This document shows positions 43,269-56,400 of a stretch of DNA of 64,000 bases, piece after piece. The position numbers and the translations under genes were made by a program. Origin of the DNA: Varanus komodoensis (Eukaryota; Chordata; Lepidosauria; Squamata; Varanidae). The stretch is taken from contig NW_025335438.1 of the NCBI RefSeq assembly GCF_004798865.1, forward strand, positions 13,814,508 to 13,878,507. The letters are read 5' to 3'. Positions within the stretch are counted from its first letter, which is position 1. Each line of letters opens with the position of its first letter. A model generated the notes under the pieces. It did not search any database. It saw only the letters and a list, made by a program, of their open reading frames with translations, and was not told where the DNA came from.

Positions 43269-46200
43269 ATGTACATTTTTCAAATCTTGTCAGGATTACT
43301 GTAAGTCCTTATTGCTGTGCTATTGCTCAATCAAAACATTAATGTAATTAAGAGCAAAGACAATGGTTAAAACTAATTTACAAGTTTTCTATTACTGCAT
43401 TCTAAAGTTTAGGTACACTAAAATATTTATCCAGCATATGAAAATGTGATTAAAGGAGCCTAGAAAATGAACAAAACAATGTAAGGATAGTGTCTGTGCT
43501 GTTAAAGAGTGGTAGGCCATATGGCTGGTAAAAAATAATCATCCATATGGCTGAGGGCATACGTTGCTGACTTCTTTGGTGTAAAAATACACTTGGAACT
43601 TCTTCCGTCTGTTGATTGTTTTGTTCAGAATTTTTTTAGGACACATTGAAGTTCTGATCCTGTAACCAAAATTTTTGTATTGGTTCTCTGAATAAAATAT
43701 CATAAAAACCTGTATACTAAAGCTGGTTGAGAGTATTTATTTAAATGCCGGTTGATTTATATTGCAGGCTTGGGTCCCAAGCTGATGCATGTTGAGACAG
43801 AAGAAGGACCGACAACTCTCAGCTTGCCCTAGCTAAACATACCTAGGATTTTGCCTTTAAGAGAGTTCATGGAAGGGAAGTTTCCCATCCCCTCTCCCAT
43901 GTGCTGCCACCTGTATTGTCTGAAAAGCCACTTCAGAAGGCTGGGGTGCCCTCTGGAACGATGTGGGATGAGACATGGTAGGGCTAGGAAAGAGAAATTG
44001 GGCAAACCTCTAATCAAAATGGCCCTCCAACCCCCTGAAGAGGCTTTCAGAATCAGGTACAAGTATGGGGCAAGCGAAGTGTGGGGAACCTTTCTTGCTG
44101 GATCTTCATGAAGTTAATTCTTCTTAAGAGCCATGCCCTAAGCTGAAATCCTACAGCACTTTCCAGAGAGCAAGGCCCGTTATGCAGACAAATCTGTTAA
44201 ATCTGCAAATCATCCAGATGTGTCTTTGGGCCGAGTCATCTTTTTTCCACTCATGCCTGCCTATGCATTAATATGATCATTGGAGGCTCTGTCCCAGGTG
44301 CTCCCAATTTTTATTTATATATTTGGTTCTGAAGGCCAGTCATGGGGCACTCTCTTCAGGAAGGCTTACTACATCCCTACTCTAATGTCTTCTTGGCACC
44401 AGGATTAGTCCCTTTTTTCATTTTACCCAGCCTTTGGAATATGTTGCTAAGCTGGATCCTCATCCTGTTGTTTTTCTGTTGCTGCTACTTGATTGCAATT
44501 GTGTATGAGTTTTTTTTTTAATTGTGAAATCAGGATTACATTTTTTATGAAAGTGTTGAACAGTAATGATATGAAAGAGTGAATGAAAAAATAACAAATA
44601 TTTACAGTAGATCTGAATTTGATCATTTAAAACTATTTCTCTGTAGTCCTTCTTGTAGCTAGAATATTTTTCTTTCTTCCCCTCTAAACACCAGGATGCA
44701 ACTAAACCCCAATCTCAGCCCCTTTTGGAAGAAGGATAAATCTAATATTTGATTAAAATAGAATATTGGAATTTTCAAATGAGTGTAATTATTATAATAA
44801 TTTTATTCATGTCCCCCTTATTTTTCTGTACAAATTCCTGTACAAGCACCTTCATTTGGTCTTACTCCTTTTCCATTAACCATAGATTGTTTGGTGGGTT
44901 TTTGGCTCTTATGTGGTTTCTTCCCATTCCAAAAAGGAAAAATGCCTCTTGTAAGCTTAGTTACTGGAAGTAATAATTTCAAACTATAATGTACACGCAC
45001 ACATGCACACACACATGTATGAAACTTGTACTTCAGGCCCATCTTTTGTTCCTTTGTTTCTGTCACCTTGCCTTCAACCTCACTCACTACTGTAATGTGT
45101 CCCCAGTGTTCTCCAAAACTTTGAAATAGATTCAGCATTCCTGGCATGAGCCATAGATTATCTATGCACCAATCAACATGTATATATTTTCATCCTAACT
45201 AAAACGTGAAAATGGCAGTACCACATTGTTTCCATACTATTTCTGTAGGCAAAGGGTTGGATCCAAACTAGGAATGGATTAATCTGTCACTTTCGGTCGC
45301 TTTCTGTTCTCATATTTCCAATTTTACATCTGAGTTAACTTGAAGCCTGAAAATATATCTGGTGTTAAATCCCATTCATGCCAAATGTTAAGTTTGCATG
45401 AAAATCCACACCTTTCTTGTGTGAATTTTCAGTAGCAGGTGCATTTTTTCTATGCATCTGTGCCTAATATAATTTTTTTGCTAGCAATTTTCTTAATATA
45501 ATGGACTTCTCAATTTAATTTTATAGAAATTCGCATATGTGTAGGTACATTTTGATTGGAAAATTACACTACAAAATTCAGTAAATTTCAAAACATAACT
45601 GAGTTTACCATTCAAAAAGCTGGTTCAAATATGTGAAACTTTGTAAATTTGCATTAAACTATGAACTGAACACATTTTGTCTTTACTCCTAATCAAGATT
45701 ACCTGGAAAAGGTATTTACCTGATGTTCTCAGGGAAGAAAGGATGACTTCCAGTGAATTTCCCTTTTCCTGCAGCACCCTGTCCCCCTCCCCACAAATGT
45801 TGTATTATTTAAGGGACACTCCAGAAAGCACAGGATGGAAATGGAGATTGTAGTAATTATGAGAATCACTTCTCCCTACAACATTAAGCAGTCTCCATAG
45901 GATCTCAGTCTCTTTCTGGAGTAGAAAGGCAAGTTTGCATCTAACCAAATGATTTTAATTTTATACATTTTTACAATGTTTATATATTTGAAATTGAGTG
46001 GAATATACAGCCACAAATCTACAGTCCATATATCAACAGATTTAAGACAACGGCAGTGGATGCTAAATTAAGTGATGCATCATCACAAGTAAACTGATTT
46101 TTATTTTTAATTGCAACATCCAATGCACATCCAATGGGTTGTCAGTACTTCAGAATGCATGGAAATAGCTGGCTTCTTTTCACTTTCCTCTTATTATTTT

Positions 46201-48220
46201 TCTGTTCAGAAAAGTGAAAACTGGACAGGAAAGGATTAAGTTAGCCATTTATTCCGTCAGAAAATGAATGAACTGACTTGAACCTGTTAACATAAATAAA
46301 TACTAGCAAAAGATTTTAATTTAAAGGAATAGTTACCTTCGTAATCCCCCCAGTGGTTTACTTGTCCATGCTGGGCAGGCTGGTTTTATAATTATTTTTA
46401 GTACATGCACCACATTGACACAAATCCACAAATCAACTGTGGGAGAGCACATGAGGAGAGCCCTGGGAAGTGACAAATTTGGCAATGACCTTATGTATCA
46501 AAAGGGAGTGAACAAGGCATGGCAATTCCAGAAGAAAGGGCTGTTGGGATAGTTGCTGTGCTTTTCGTCCAGGTGGTGTGATCCAAGGTACACCTCAGAC
46601 CCGGCATGTGAGGTCAGGATGGCTCAAAACAGTTCAGAGGGGTGTTCCTGAAGTTTGTGCCTGCATGATCAGTGAAAGGAACAACACACACTCTTTTTCT
46701 AATTAGTCCCTGAATCGAAGTTCACTGGGAGCTCATGTAAGTTCTGGTCCTTGTAAAGGAATACTGTTATATAAATAAGCTAACTGACTACTAGTCCTGT
46801 CAGTAAGTTGAACAATACTAATTTCTTGCTGCCTTGCTTTGTGCTTGTATTGCCTGCAGTAACATGTTCTAGAGCTCTTGCTCAGTGTTAACTTCTCCAA
46901 TGTTTTGCTGCTGCTTCTGACAATGCATTGTAAATATTCACTCAGATATTCTCTAAGTAGTGGCTTTCTCACCTCCTTTCCAACAAAGGGGGAGCTGCTG
47001 TAAACACTTCTGTTGTTGTCTTGGTTGCATTTGCTGGGCAAAGTTCATCATGCTCTGATTTAGTGTTTCCAAATAAGTGTGCCCTTTGGTGCAGCATTCT
47101 ATTGAGAGACAACATAGCCCAGGCAGGAGAGTTCAGCATGGCCACTAATAAAACACAAGTGCTGCTTTGTCAGGCCATGAGCGATTACTTGAACAAGTGC
47201 CAACCAAGAAACCAAACATTAGTGCACAGCTCCTCAGTCCCTCAAGACAAAGGGCCAATTGACTTTCCTCATTAGTTTCTGTGCCAAACATGCGGGCAGT
47301 TTCCTCTCTGCCTTGATGCTCAAACTATGCCAGCTTGTTAACATCCTGGGTGGCACTGTGGTTTACAGGCCTGAAAAGATTATGCTGTGGAGGCAATTGT
47401 CGGGCCCTAATTGAACTGATGGACAAACAGGGTAAATGTCCCCCAAGTAGCATCTTCCAGACAGTTTATAAATTCTGACTTTGCTCGATTGACTTTGACT
47501 AGATGGCATGCAAAAACCCCTTTTCCTCACTTCATTTAATGTTTAGTCCCTGCCTTTGAATCGAACAGGAGATGAAGGCTTTTCTAATATTACTGACAGA
47601 TGCTGAATCATTCCAGCAGTTCAGACATAAATCCTGATTTTTAACAAATAAGAGACATGGTTGTGGTTTCAAGTTCTCTCACTTTTACTTCAGCTTTCCA
47701 TACCTGCCTAGAACTGTGAAGCACAATTAAAATGTGTGATTCAAATGAATTCTTGATTTCTTCTGCACATTTATTTGCATGTGTCTAAATTCTGAAGTGA
47801 AATCACAACTCAGTAAAACCACTGCTGTGTCCAGTAGTGTTTAGCAACATAATTGCACAACACAAAAAACATCTGTGATGTTTTCCTGTGCCCCTCAAAC
47901 CAGCACTGATATAAAGAAGTAAAAGGTTTTATTTATTTTTCCTAGAATGTATATATTGATAAAATAGATTTAATCTCATCCAGTTACACTTGCATTTACA
48001 GACACTTATCCATTCACTTCAATGGAGAATGCAATTCTAGTTACACACTCCTTTGCACTTGTGGAACTATATCATCATGTTAAACAGATAATGCTTTTCC
48101 ACAAAAGTGTTTCACAACATAGCAAATGAAGAGCAGTAAATGTAACAACAACATAAAAACATAAAATAAAAGCAATTACAAATAACGATAAGGTCAAAAG
48201 TTGCGTTGATGCAAAGCATT
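43269..48220. other. Mostly unique DNA with a possible old repeat and a possible conserved block
   Basis: No gene recognised. 45250-45670 has the look of an old A/T-rich interspersed repeat (GGATCCAAACTAGGAATGG...GTGCATTTTTTCTATGCAT) that I cannot name. 47020-47560 is repeat-free with balanced composition and could be constrained non-coding sequence. Confidence 0.4.
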
Positions 48221-48228
48221 GTTTAAGT
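48221..48228. repeat. hAT target-site duplication, left
   Basis: GTTTAAGT, paired with GTCTAAGT at 48641-48648 (one mismatch). Eight bases is the hAT hallmark. Confidence 0.85.
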
Positions 48229-48640
48229 CATGGGTCCTCAAACTACGGCCCGCTGGCTGGATCCAGCTTGCCATGCCCATTGATCCGGCCCGCCATAGCT
48301 CACCTCACATGCGCACAAGGAGATTGTTTTGGACTCGCTTGGAGAAAAGGATCTCCTTGCAAGCAAGCTGGCACCTTGCCAGGAGATCCTTTTCTTCCAG
48401 CGAGTCCAAAATGATCTTGTGAGTAAGCTGGCCCTGAGGTGCCAGCTTGCTCACAAGGTGATTGTTTTGGACTCGTTGGGAGAAAATGATCTCTGCGCAC
48501 CCATGCCCTGCCTTTCTGTGTGCGCATGTGCGCATGCGCCCTCCCCCAGCCCACGCCCCATGCCCGCACCACTTGGTGGCCCACACCAATCCCTGGCACC
48601 TTTCAACTGGCCCCCTATTCAAAAAGTTTGAGGACCCCTA
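48229..48640. mobile_element. Non-autonomous hAT DNA transposon (MITE), 412 bp
   Basis: Terminal inverted repeats CATGGGTCCTCAAACT and AGTTTGAGGACCCCTA (TAGGGGTCCTCAAACT reversed) flank 412 bp with an 8-bp target duplication. The CAnnGGTCCTCAAACT end belongs to the hAT superfamily (Charlie-like). There is no transposase frame. The interior holds three copies, two direct and one inverted, of a module of about 45 bases that includes TTTTGGACTCG, so much of it can fold back. The front part resembles the CTACGGCCCGC...CCGGCCCGCC ends of known amniote hAT MITEs. Confidence 0.92.
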
Positions 48641-48648
48641 GTCTAAGT
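48641..48648. repeat. hAT target-site duplication, right
   Basis: GTCTAAGT, one base different from the left copy. Confidence 0.85.
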
Positions 48649-49639
48649 GGTTGGGCAAGGACTTGCCACAACCGAATGATTTAGTGGGAATCTTCTAGCA
48701 CTACTTGATTTGTGGAAGGACACCATGGAAGTGTCAACAAACCAGTGCACTTTCTAGACATCCACACTGAAGGTATTAAGGCTGCAGTCAAATATTCACT
48801 CACCTAGAAGTCCCAGAGAGTGGCTCCCAAGTAGACATATGTAAAATTGGATTGTTTGTATAATATGTAGCCACACCACCAGCTTTATTCTGAAAAAGCA
48901 GTGCTCTTCCTCATACCATTTAGAAATATGGCAAAATGGCAGCGTCACAGCAGTAATAACAAAAAATGATACATTATCCTTTTTATTCCACTTTCAGCAC
49001 ATCACTATGGAAGACAGTATATATGTCTAGCATCACCTTTTGCTGGATTTGGCATTATGGAAGAAAGTAACTTTAAAAACATTTTCTCAAATGTTTATTG
49101 ATTATGTCAACATGCAGGTAAAATGATGGTTGAAGTTACAATATTTTTGTCACTTGATCTTCCTTGAATTATTCATATGAGCTTTTGGTAAATCAGCTAA
49201 TAATCCAACGGAGATGCACTCTCCTAGTTTTGATCAAGTTGTGCTCTTATTCTATTTTGCGGGGTAAAGCAAACAAGCATTTTGGTTGGGGTTGATTTAG
49301 TTTTTACTGTAGCAGAGAATACATACTATTAAGTGTGGGGATTTTTTTGACTGAGACATTTCACTTTAGTCAGCTGCAATATTTTACAGCAAACAGTTGG
49401 TGGCAAGTTAAATTTAGAAAGACCATTAAAAAGAACAGAGATTTGTCCTTAGACTGTATGAAGATACAAAGGGTTGTCCCCGGCTGGTCCAGGACATTTT
49501 ACTGTCACAGGCAAAGATGGTGCCCTTCTTTTCACAATTCCATGTACAGAAGTTGATTAGACCAGCATTCAAGCAACATTTCAACATTGATGATAAGACA
49601 GTATCCTTCACTTTACTTGAAGGGCATGTGACGTACAGA
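48649..49639. other. Unannotated DNA
   Basis: Nothing recognisable. Confidence 0.5.
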
Positions 49640-49765
49640 GGCCTGGTTCACATGACTGCTGCATCCCACCACAGCTTATATTGTAGTGCATGCCAGTGGC
49701 CTTTTTGACTAGTTAAGCCATGGTAGGTGGTTGTTGTGGCTTATTGTGATGTGCAGACCTGGTAC
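49640..49765. repeat. Possible decayed palindromic MITE
   Basis: GGCCTGGTTCACATGACTGC on the left and GTGATGTGCAGACCTGG on the right are imperfect reverse complements around AAGCCATGGTAGGTGG, as in common lizard foldback repeats. Target duplications are not clear. Confidence 0.35.
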
Positions 49766-50684
49766 ATAGTGGTGTTGCCACAGTAGACTCCAGCAATCAT
49801 AGGAACCAGCCCAATGTTTCAACACCTCGCCTTGTTCTGCATCCCCAGCATCTGCCAGCTGTGGCAGGTGTCTCACTCACCTATTGATAGCACAGGTGCC
49901 CTGGGCTAGTCCCACCAAGCATGAAAAGACCAGTCTGTAGCCCAACAGTCACCACAGAACCACAAGAGGGGATTTGCTTTCTAAGACAGTCCTTACTATG
50001 ACATATCAGTGCTTTTTCTAAAACCAGACAAATGTGCTTTTTGCTAAAGAACTATTACTTTTATGCATGTGCATATTTCTGTTAAGCAGTGGATTGTATT
50101 TGAGGGTAGCTTTTAGCTAGTAGAAAACACTTCTACTTGCACAGTCTAGGTTACCTATTTTCATAGATCTGTTCTCCACAATGAAGCCAATGGAAAATTG
50201 CTCCTGAGTCTTGTGGAAGCCTCTAGAATTAGTGGGTAGAAAGGAAGGGCAAAACTCAGGTACTTCACTGTAAATAGGCGAAGTATTTTCTGATAGCACA
50301 AAGCCACTACTCATCAATAATCCATAAACTCATTCACTAAAACTCATAGCCTAACTAATTAAAGACACAATCCTGTGCATGTGTACACAGAAAATAGTTC
50401 TATAGGTCTCAGCATTTCCCTGCCAACCATGCTAGGGAATGACTTGTAGGACTTTGCTTCCATCTAAGTATGCATAGCATTGCTCCTTTAATGTGCAGTC
50501 CAATGATATTTAGATAGACAAGCCGTCTGGAGTTTGCTCTGGACTGTAGGATTTTTTCCTGTCTAAACAGACACATGATTACATCCCAAAAAGACTTTAA
50601 TTGGAATGCAGACATTGCTGTGGTGGTGGCGGTTGCTATTGTTGAATCCCACTGTTTTCCCCATGAGTTCAGGGAATTTCTTCA
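49766..50684. other. Unannotated DNA
   Basis: No gene or confident repeat. Confidence 0.5.
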
Positions 50685-50860
50685 TTTTGTCCATTTATTT
50701 ATTTATCCATCTATCAATTTTATTAATTAAACTTATATCCTGCCTTTTTGCCAAAACTGGTGCTGAAGGAAGCTAACAAATTAACAACACAGTCTTACTT
50801 AATACACAACATAAACACAAATCATTTAAATACCTCTTCAAACTTGATCAATAAAAAACC
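50685..50860 (-). repeat. L2-type LINE/SINE 3' tail
   Basis: Minus strand: GGCAAAAAGGCAGGATATAAGTTTAATTAATAAAATTG then ATAAATAAATAAATGG, the usual ending of squamate L2 elements and their SINEs. The inner boundary is vague. Confidence 0.5.
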
Positions 50861-51972
50861 ATAATCTAGGTTTGCTTCTTCTTAAATTGTTTTTATGCTA
50901 GTTGGTGGGAGACAGGAGGAGTCAAGGATCAGAATTGGAGCAAATGGATGTCTGTTGCAGTGCATGTCTTCCCATTGCTGTGGTAAGTATTGCTCTCTTT
51001 CTACCATATCCCTCCCTAGATAGAGGATATTATATATGCAGACCATCTATGCTTACCTACAATTTCTAGACAGAAAAATAAAGAATGGCCCAGTGGAAAT
51101 CCTTTTCCCAGCTTTCATTCACTTAAATGGAAGCTGCTTCCCTCAGCCCTGAACTTGAACAGGGTCTTTTGCAGATGATTCCTTCCATCTTGATACAACG
51201 TATTATAGGATCTTGCCCACTGAGTTACTGCCCTTAGTGCTATGGCTGCAGCACAAAGGAATAGGTACTGTAAATTACTCTTGAAGCAAGTATACTCATG
51301 TACTATTGATTGGGGAAAGAACATGTGGCAGATTCATAGGAAGGCAACACTTGAACCAAATGAAAAAGAAGAGAAACAGACTGGAAAGAAATAGATCCAG
51401 AAAGGAAGTGTAAATTAATGTGAGGATGAAATGGACAAGGCACCTGCTTGACTTTACTGCCACTCTAAAGTCACGGCATCCTGACATTCATGGCATCATA
51501 AAGTAGCACTGGATCATTATCTAGCTTACTGATTAACTTTTACATCTGGAGGAGTAAAGCAAAGTTTGGTTGGAATATAGAAATTGGCACTCTCCATTGA
51601 TGTTATCACCACACTATATACCTAATTCAGGCTGACTGTATGAGATTGTGAACTTTTTTCCTTTTCACATAAAATGTGCATATTTTGTGGAATTTTTCCA
51701 TAGGTATGCCTCAATTGTTGTCTACATGCATTTTTTAATTGATTAAAGTGTGTTTGTGTACACACTTTTTATATCAGTTTTTGAATGCTTTCTGGTTTTG
51801 TTTTTGGGTCCATGAATTACATTGGAAACACGCGACTACAAAGGCTTTGACTGTAGATTGCATTTAGATCTGAGTTCTGTTCCATGAGACACATACTGTA
51901 TATATTCCGAATTTTAAAAGAAATACAATGAATTTCTCATACATCCCTAATTAGGTATGGCATATATTCCGT
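50861..51972. other. Unannotated DNA
   Basis: No gene recognised. 51600-51900 may contain another old A/T-rich interspersed repeat, unsupported. Confidence 0.45.
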
Positions 51973-52010
51973 CCTTCCTTCCTTCCTTCCTTCCTTCCTT
52001 CCTTCCTTCC
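51973..52010. repeat. (CCTT)n microsatellite
   Basis: About nine TTCC/CCTT units. Confidence 0.95.
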
Positions 52011-52030
52011 ACCTTTTAGATGAGCTCTGA

Positions 52031-52080
52031 TTCTGGTCAAAACAAGGGAGCAAAATTCTGGTCAAAACAAGGGAGCAAAA
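52031..52080. repeat. Perfect 25-bp tandem duplication
   Basis: TTCTGGTCAAAACAAGGGAG plus CAAAA occurs twice back to back without a mismatch, 20 bases after the (CCTT)n tract. Its perfection implies a recent event. Confidence 0.95.
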
Positions 52081-53251
52081 ATCCCTTGACATTTTTATTA
52101 TGTTGTCATTTCATGCACATTTAACTTTATCTGTTGGGCACTGGTCTGGGATAAGCTAAAGTAAGATGATGATGATTTCATGTCTATATACGAGCAATCC
52201 AGAGGAAGGACAAGGATGCTAGTGGGTGTCTTGAGAACTGCCTGCCCACTGTGGAGTAAAGCATGCTGGATTATATGGACTTTTGTTCTGACCTAGCAGA
52301 GTTCTTTTTATGCTCTTATATTTATAAACTGTCTCTGTTTGCAATCCTGTGCTTGCTTTCTTGGGAGCTAGCCTCACTGAACATTTGCAACTATTTCTGT
52401 GAAAACATGCGTACAATTTCTCTGTCAGATGCTCAAGCTGGCAAAGCAAGCCAAAGGTGAAAGCAAGGAAGAAAACCTTCAGAATAATTGTTTGGTCAAC
52501 TTTTGAGAAAATCACAGTAACTCTTTCTGTTGGTATTATTGTTAGTCTTATGAGCAGAAGCAGCATCTGCAGCAGGCGTACCATGGCTGCTAGTCATACA
52601 CATGTGTCACCAGCATGATGCAAGGTTTTGGTGCATTCAGCACAAAGAGTGTACCAAGATGCCAGGCATGGAATGCGCTTTTTGCAACTGATGCTTATTG
52701 TCCGTAACACTTCTTTAAAAATCTTGTGAAGATAGTTAATGTTGAGTATAATGGAGAAAACAGTTATTTTTAAATTCAAATAATATTCCTTGGAAATGTG
52801 GCTGTTTAATTTAAATGATCTGTTGGAAGCGTGTTTTTCTGTTCCAATGAACACACACAGTTTTAGTGGCATGCATTATCAGTCACTGATCAGCAACTCC
52901 CCCCCCCCTTTTTTTTTTCTTTTTCTTTTTGGTGCCAGGAAGATACAAAGATTGGAGGTTCCTTCTCACATTAGACTGTCGCTGCACTGGAAACTAAGCA
53001 TTACAAGCAAAAGTGCTATCAATTGAATGTACATCATGATTCTCTGTCCACCATCATTGTGTAGATGCAGGGCTTTTTTTAAAGTCAGCATCCTCTATGA
53101 AGCGACCTACCTGATTCTTGTTCCGCTTTCAGAAGAAGCTTTTTAATGCATTTACCCATTTTCTTTCACAGAATTTTAAAGGGGTCCAGAAATCATTACT
53201 TCCACCACTTATTCAGCCGTCTTTTCTTATCAGTCCAAATCTATTAAGGAG
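52081..53251. other. Unannotated DNA
   Basis: No gene recognised. A 121-codon minus-strand frame (52219-52584) has no domain that I know. A pyrimidine-rich run lies near 52898-52930. Confidence 0.45.
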
Positions 53252-53484
53252 ATCTAGTGTGGTGTGGTGCTTGGACTGTTGGATTAGGGGCCCAAAAATC
53301 CAGGTTCTACTCCCCACTTAGCCAAGTAGGTCACTGGGTGACTTACAGTTAGTCACTCACTCTCTGCCTGATCTATCTCACTGGCTTGTTGTTGTGAGGA
53401 TGAACTAGAACTATTTAAGCTACCTTGGGTTCTTCACAAGAGAGGGAAAGGCAGGATATAAATGCAATGTAATAGCAATAATGA
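53252..53484 (+). mobile_element. tRNA-derived SINE, family 2, copy 3
   Basis: The best-preserved copy: GATCTAGTGTGGTGTGGTGCTTGGACTG head, B box CAGGTTCTACTCCCC, TCACTGGGTGACTTACAG, CTCACTGGCTTGTTGTTGTGAGGATG, and AAAGGCAGGATATAAATGCAATG tail. Same orientation as the copies at 17873 and 37845. Confidence 0.8.
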
Positions 53485-56400
53485 GACTTGTAATGGTAGT
53501 AGTACTGAAGTATTGCATATTTCAGATGCAGTCATTACTTTCTGTATTCAAAAGCCAAATCTTTTATTTAAAAATATATGTTTTTAAATTCAGTGATATA
53601 AACTCTCTTCTGGACAATAAATACATTGGGTTGGACCTTAGCCATACTAAAAGCAGACCCATTCAAATGAATGGTCCTTATACCAGGCTACCTTAAGACG
53701 CATTGATTTCATTCTAAGCAAGACTGAATCTGTATCCAGAGCTTGGTTCACAGTTCCATCCAAACCTAAGGATACTACAGTTTACAATTATTTGAGTCTC
53801 TTATTTGTCATTATGTTACAGTGCTCTAAAAACTGTTCTATAGTCATTCTGAAGACAATTCTTCAGTGTTAGGTAATCTAGGACTTAGATTCTTTTCAAA
53901 AATATATTCAAGTGTATTCTTCTGATTAGATCAGAACTTTTATTGCATTTGAAAACATACAGTATTCATCCTCTGTACAGAATGAAAATACAGGCATAAA
54001 AGTTTACACCTATTAAACTATATGCAAAATTTCCATGGAGCCAAGCTTTAAGAGGTGTTCTAAAATAAAAAAGAAAGAACACATTACCATGAAATCCCAT
54101 ATGTATTCTTTTGAATGGGAGGTGAGAAAGGTTTCAAGGGGAATTTTGTTCAACTCCACCAATTTTAGTGTAACATTCTTTAATTGTGTTGCATATTAAC
54201 ACATTCTGTTGCCTCCTAATAACATCTTTCCAAATCTGTTTATACAGGAACTCTTTAAATTTTGCAGTGGTGCTGTAGTACTTACCTTTAGTCTTCAAAA
54301 CAAAAACTGTAATCTGCATTATGTAGGATCATTAATTTCTGCATTTTACACTTGAGCCAACAGCATTTTGATTATCTGCTACAATGAAAAATAAGCAGTG
54401 CTGATCCTGCAGACTTAATTACCTACAGCGGGGCCCATCTATTTCTGGTTATGGCATGCAGTCTGTCAATGGGGTGAAAAGCATTGTTAAAAATCAAATT
54501 ACCCAATGGATAAAGAAAACAAACAGGCAACTCTGGTTCAGCAGGAATCCCTGTGATTTGCGTCAAGCCATGCTTCACATGGAGTCAGACTAGTAAGCTA
54601 ACAAGACAAATATTCTCAATGTGGGGCAGGTTTTCCAACATGTTCTGAGACATTTTTAGCTTTTTAATCCATTGGATATTGATCAGTGTACAGGATGCTG
54701 AATCAAGATTCATACAGAACCTGTTTGCTTTCCTGGATGGTCCTTTCAGTTTTGCATATTCTACAGACAACCAGAGCACTTGTCATTTGGCTTGCTAATA
54801 ATGAAGTGAAAATGTTGAGCATGAGTGAGTGAAATCTGTCACTTGGAAATGACCTGAAATGCAATGGTAAGAACCCGATTTGGAATATCACTTCATGGAT
54901 TCACACCGTCTTCAGACTTAAAATGGCAGCGGAGTATTAGTGGAATCAGGCAAGGCTGGCTCTTCCTCATACCTTGATTTCCTTCCTGCCCAGTGTTTTG
55001 CCATGTTATACTGCCCTAACGCGGCAAAGCCTCTTCTTGGTTGTCAGTGTATAGTGCGATAAATGTTACTTGTTACTCACCCGTGGCTTAGTATCTCAGT
55101 GTCTTTTTCCAAGATAGCATTCTATTGCAGTAATACTGCAATGTCTGACTCAAAGTTCTCTTCTTTAAATATGTGTGTATTGGACCCATTGCTATGGTTT
55201 GCATTTTAATAATCATAGTGAGTTATAACATCATTGATGAGAAGTAATTGGGCTATCCTTGTGTCCTATTTTACAGAAGACACCCCTCCACTTGAAGTAC
55301 TGATGAATCTAGACAAAGAATATAACAAGGGAGAGAAGGGGCCTTAAATTTGCCTGTCAAAAGTTAGGACCTGGACAACAGACTGAGCAGGTTACCTAAT
55401 GGGAAGTTACCTGATGAGTCTTGCCAACTATGATGAGATATATTGTATTTCTATTTCGGTAATGGCAATTCTTTCAGAACATGGCACAAATATACCATAT
55501 GCATATTTTATACAAAATGGTATTATCTTTTGTATTATTTTTGTGCTGATACCTGAATTACCACTCCCAGTCTTTCACTGATTATATCAACAGCAGAAAT
55601 TTTTGGAAAATGTGGTGCATGTATTGTACCATGTTTTGTTTTGGAGGTTTTGTAGTCTTTAGCAGAAATGAGTGTTCAGTTTGTTTTTTGATAAAAATTA
55701 CCAAAGAAGTTGAGATTTTAAAAATACAAATGCAAAAGAAAGTAGAATTTATCCAAGCAGACAACCATGAATGCTTAGCTTTTAAAAGTTTGGGAATGAA
55801 TTCATGGGTTGCCAACCGTGTTTCCAAAGCTAAGTAGGGTTGCCACCTTTTTTTCTGAGTGGATCCTCATCTTTCACCTGTATGTCAAGAAGATACATCA
55901 TGGTCTTTTCCCTACTGGGAGTACTTATTTTCTATTGAATTTGGCTGGTGTAGATTGATGGGAATTTTATTTGCTGTCTGAAAAGACATTCCCAAACTTT
56001 GCATATTTCTTCATATACTTGATGGAAACAACCTGAGCTTTAAGAAGTTGAATGTGGAATAAAGTGAAATGGACTGCACAATCTGTTCATACCCTTTTGG
56101 AATTTTATGAATCTCATTAGAATTGTTCAGCTACAAATGAGTTTCTGATTGATTCTTATTAATAAAAATTGTCATACTTGACTTTCAGTATTATAGCAAT
56201 GGTAAACTGATATATTCGATATAAGAAGGAGAAGTCAAGTCCATTTAGGAAAAAAAGTGGACACACTAGTAAAAGAATATAAGAAAAGATTTCTAAACTA
56301 CCCACAAAGAACTAAATTCATAATATACTGTATATTTCATATAAAAATCATTCTTTACCATTTGTAATTTGCCTACCTAAATACATTGAAGACAATTGCA

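Noticed and set aside
45250-45670. Old A/T-rich interspersed repeat, with a vague cousin at 51600-51900
   Set aside because: Similarity is an impression only; no ends, duplications or alignment to support a family.
55831-55850. Head of a squamate DNA element (GTAGGGTTGCCACC)
   Set aside because: About 14 bases; too short to separate from chance.
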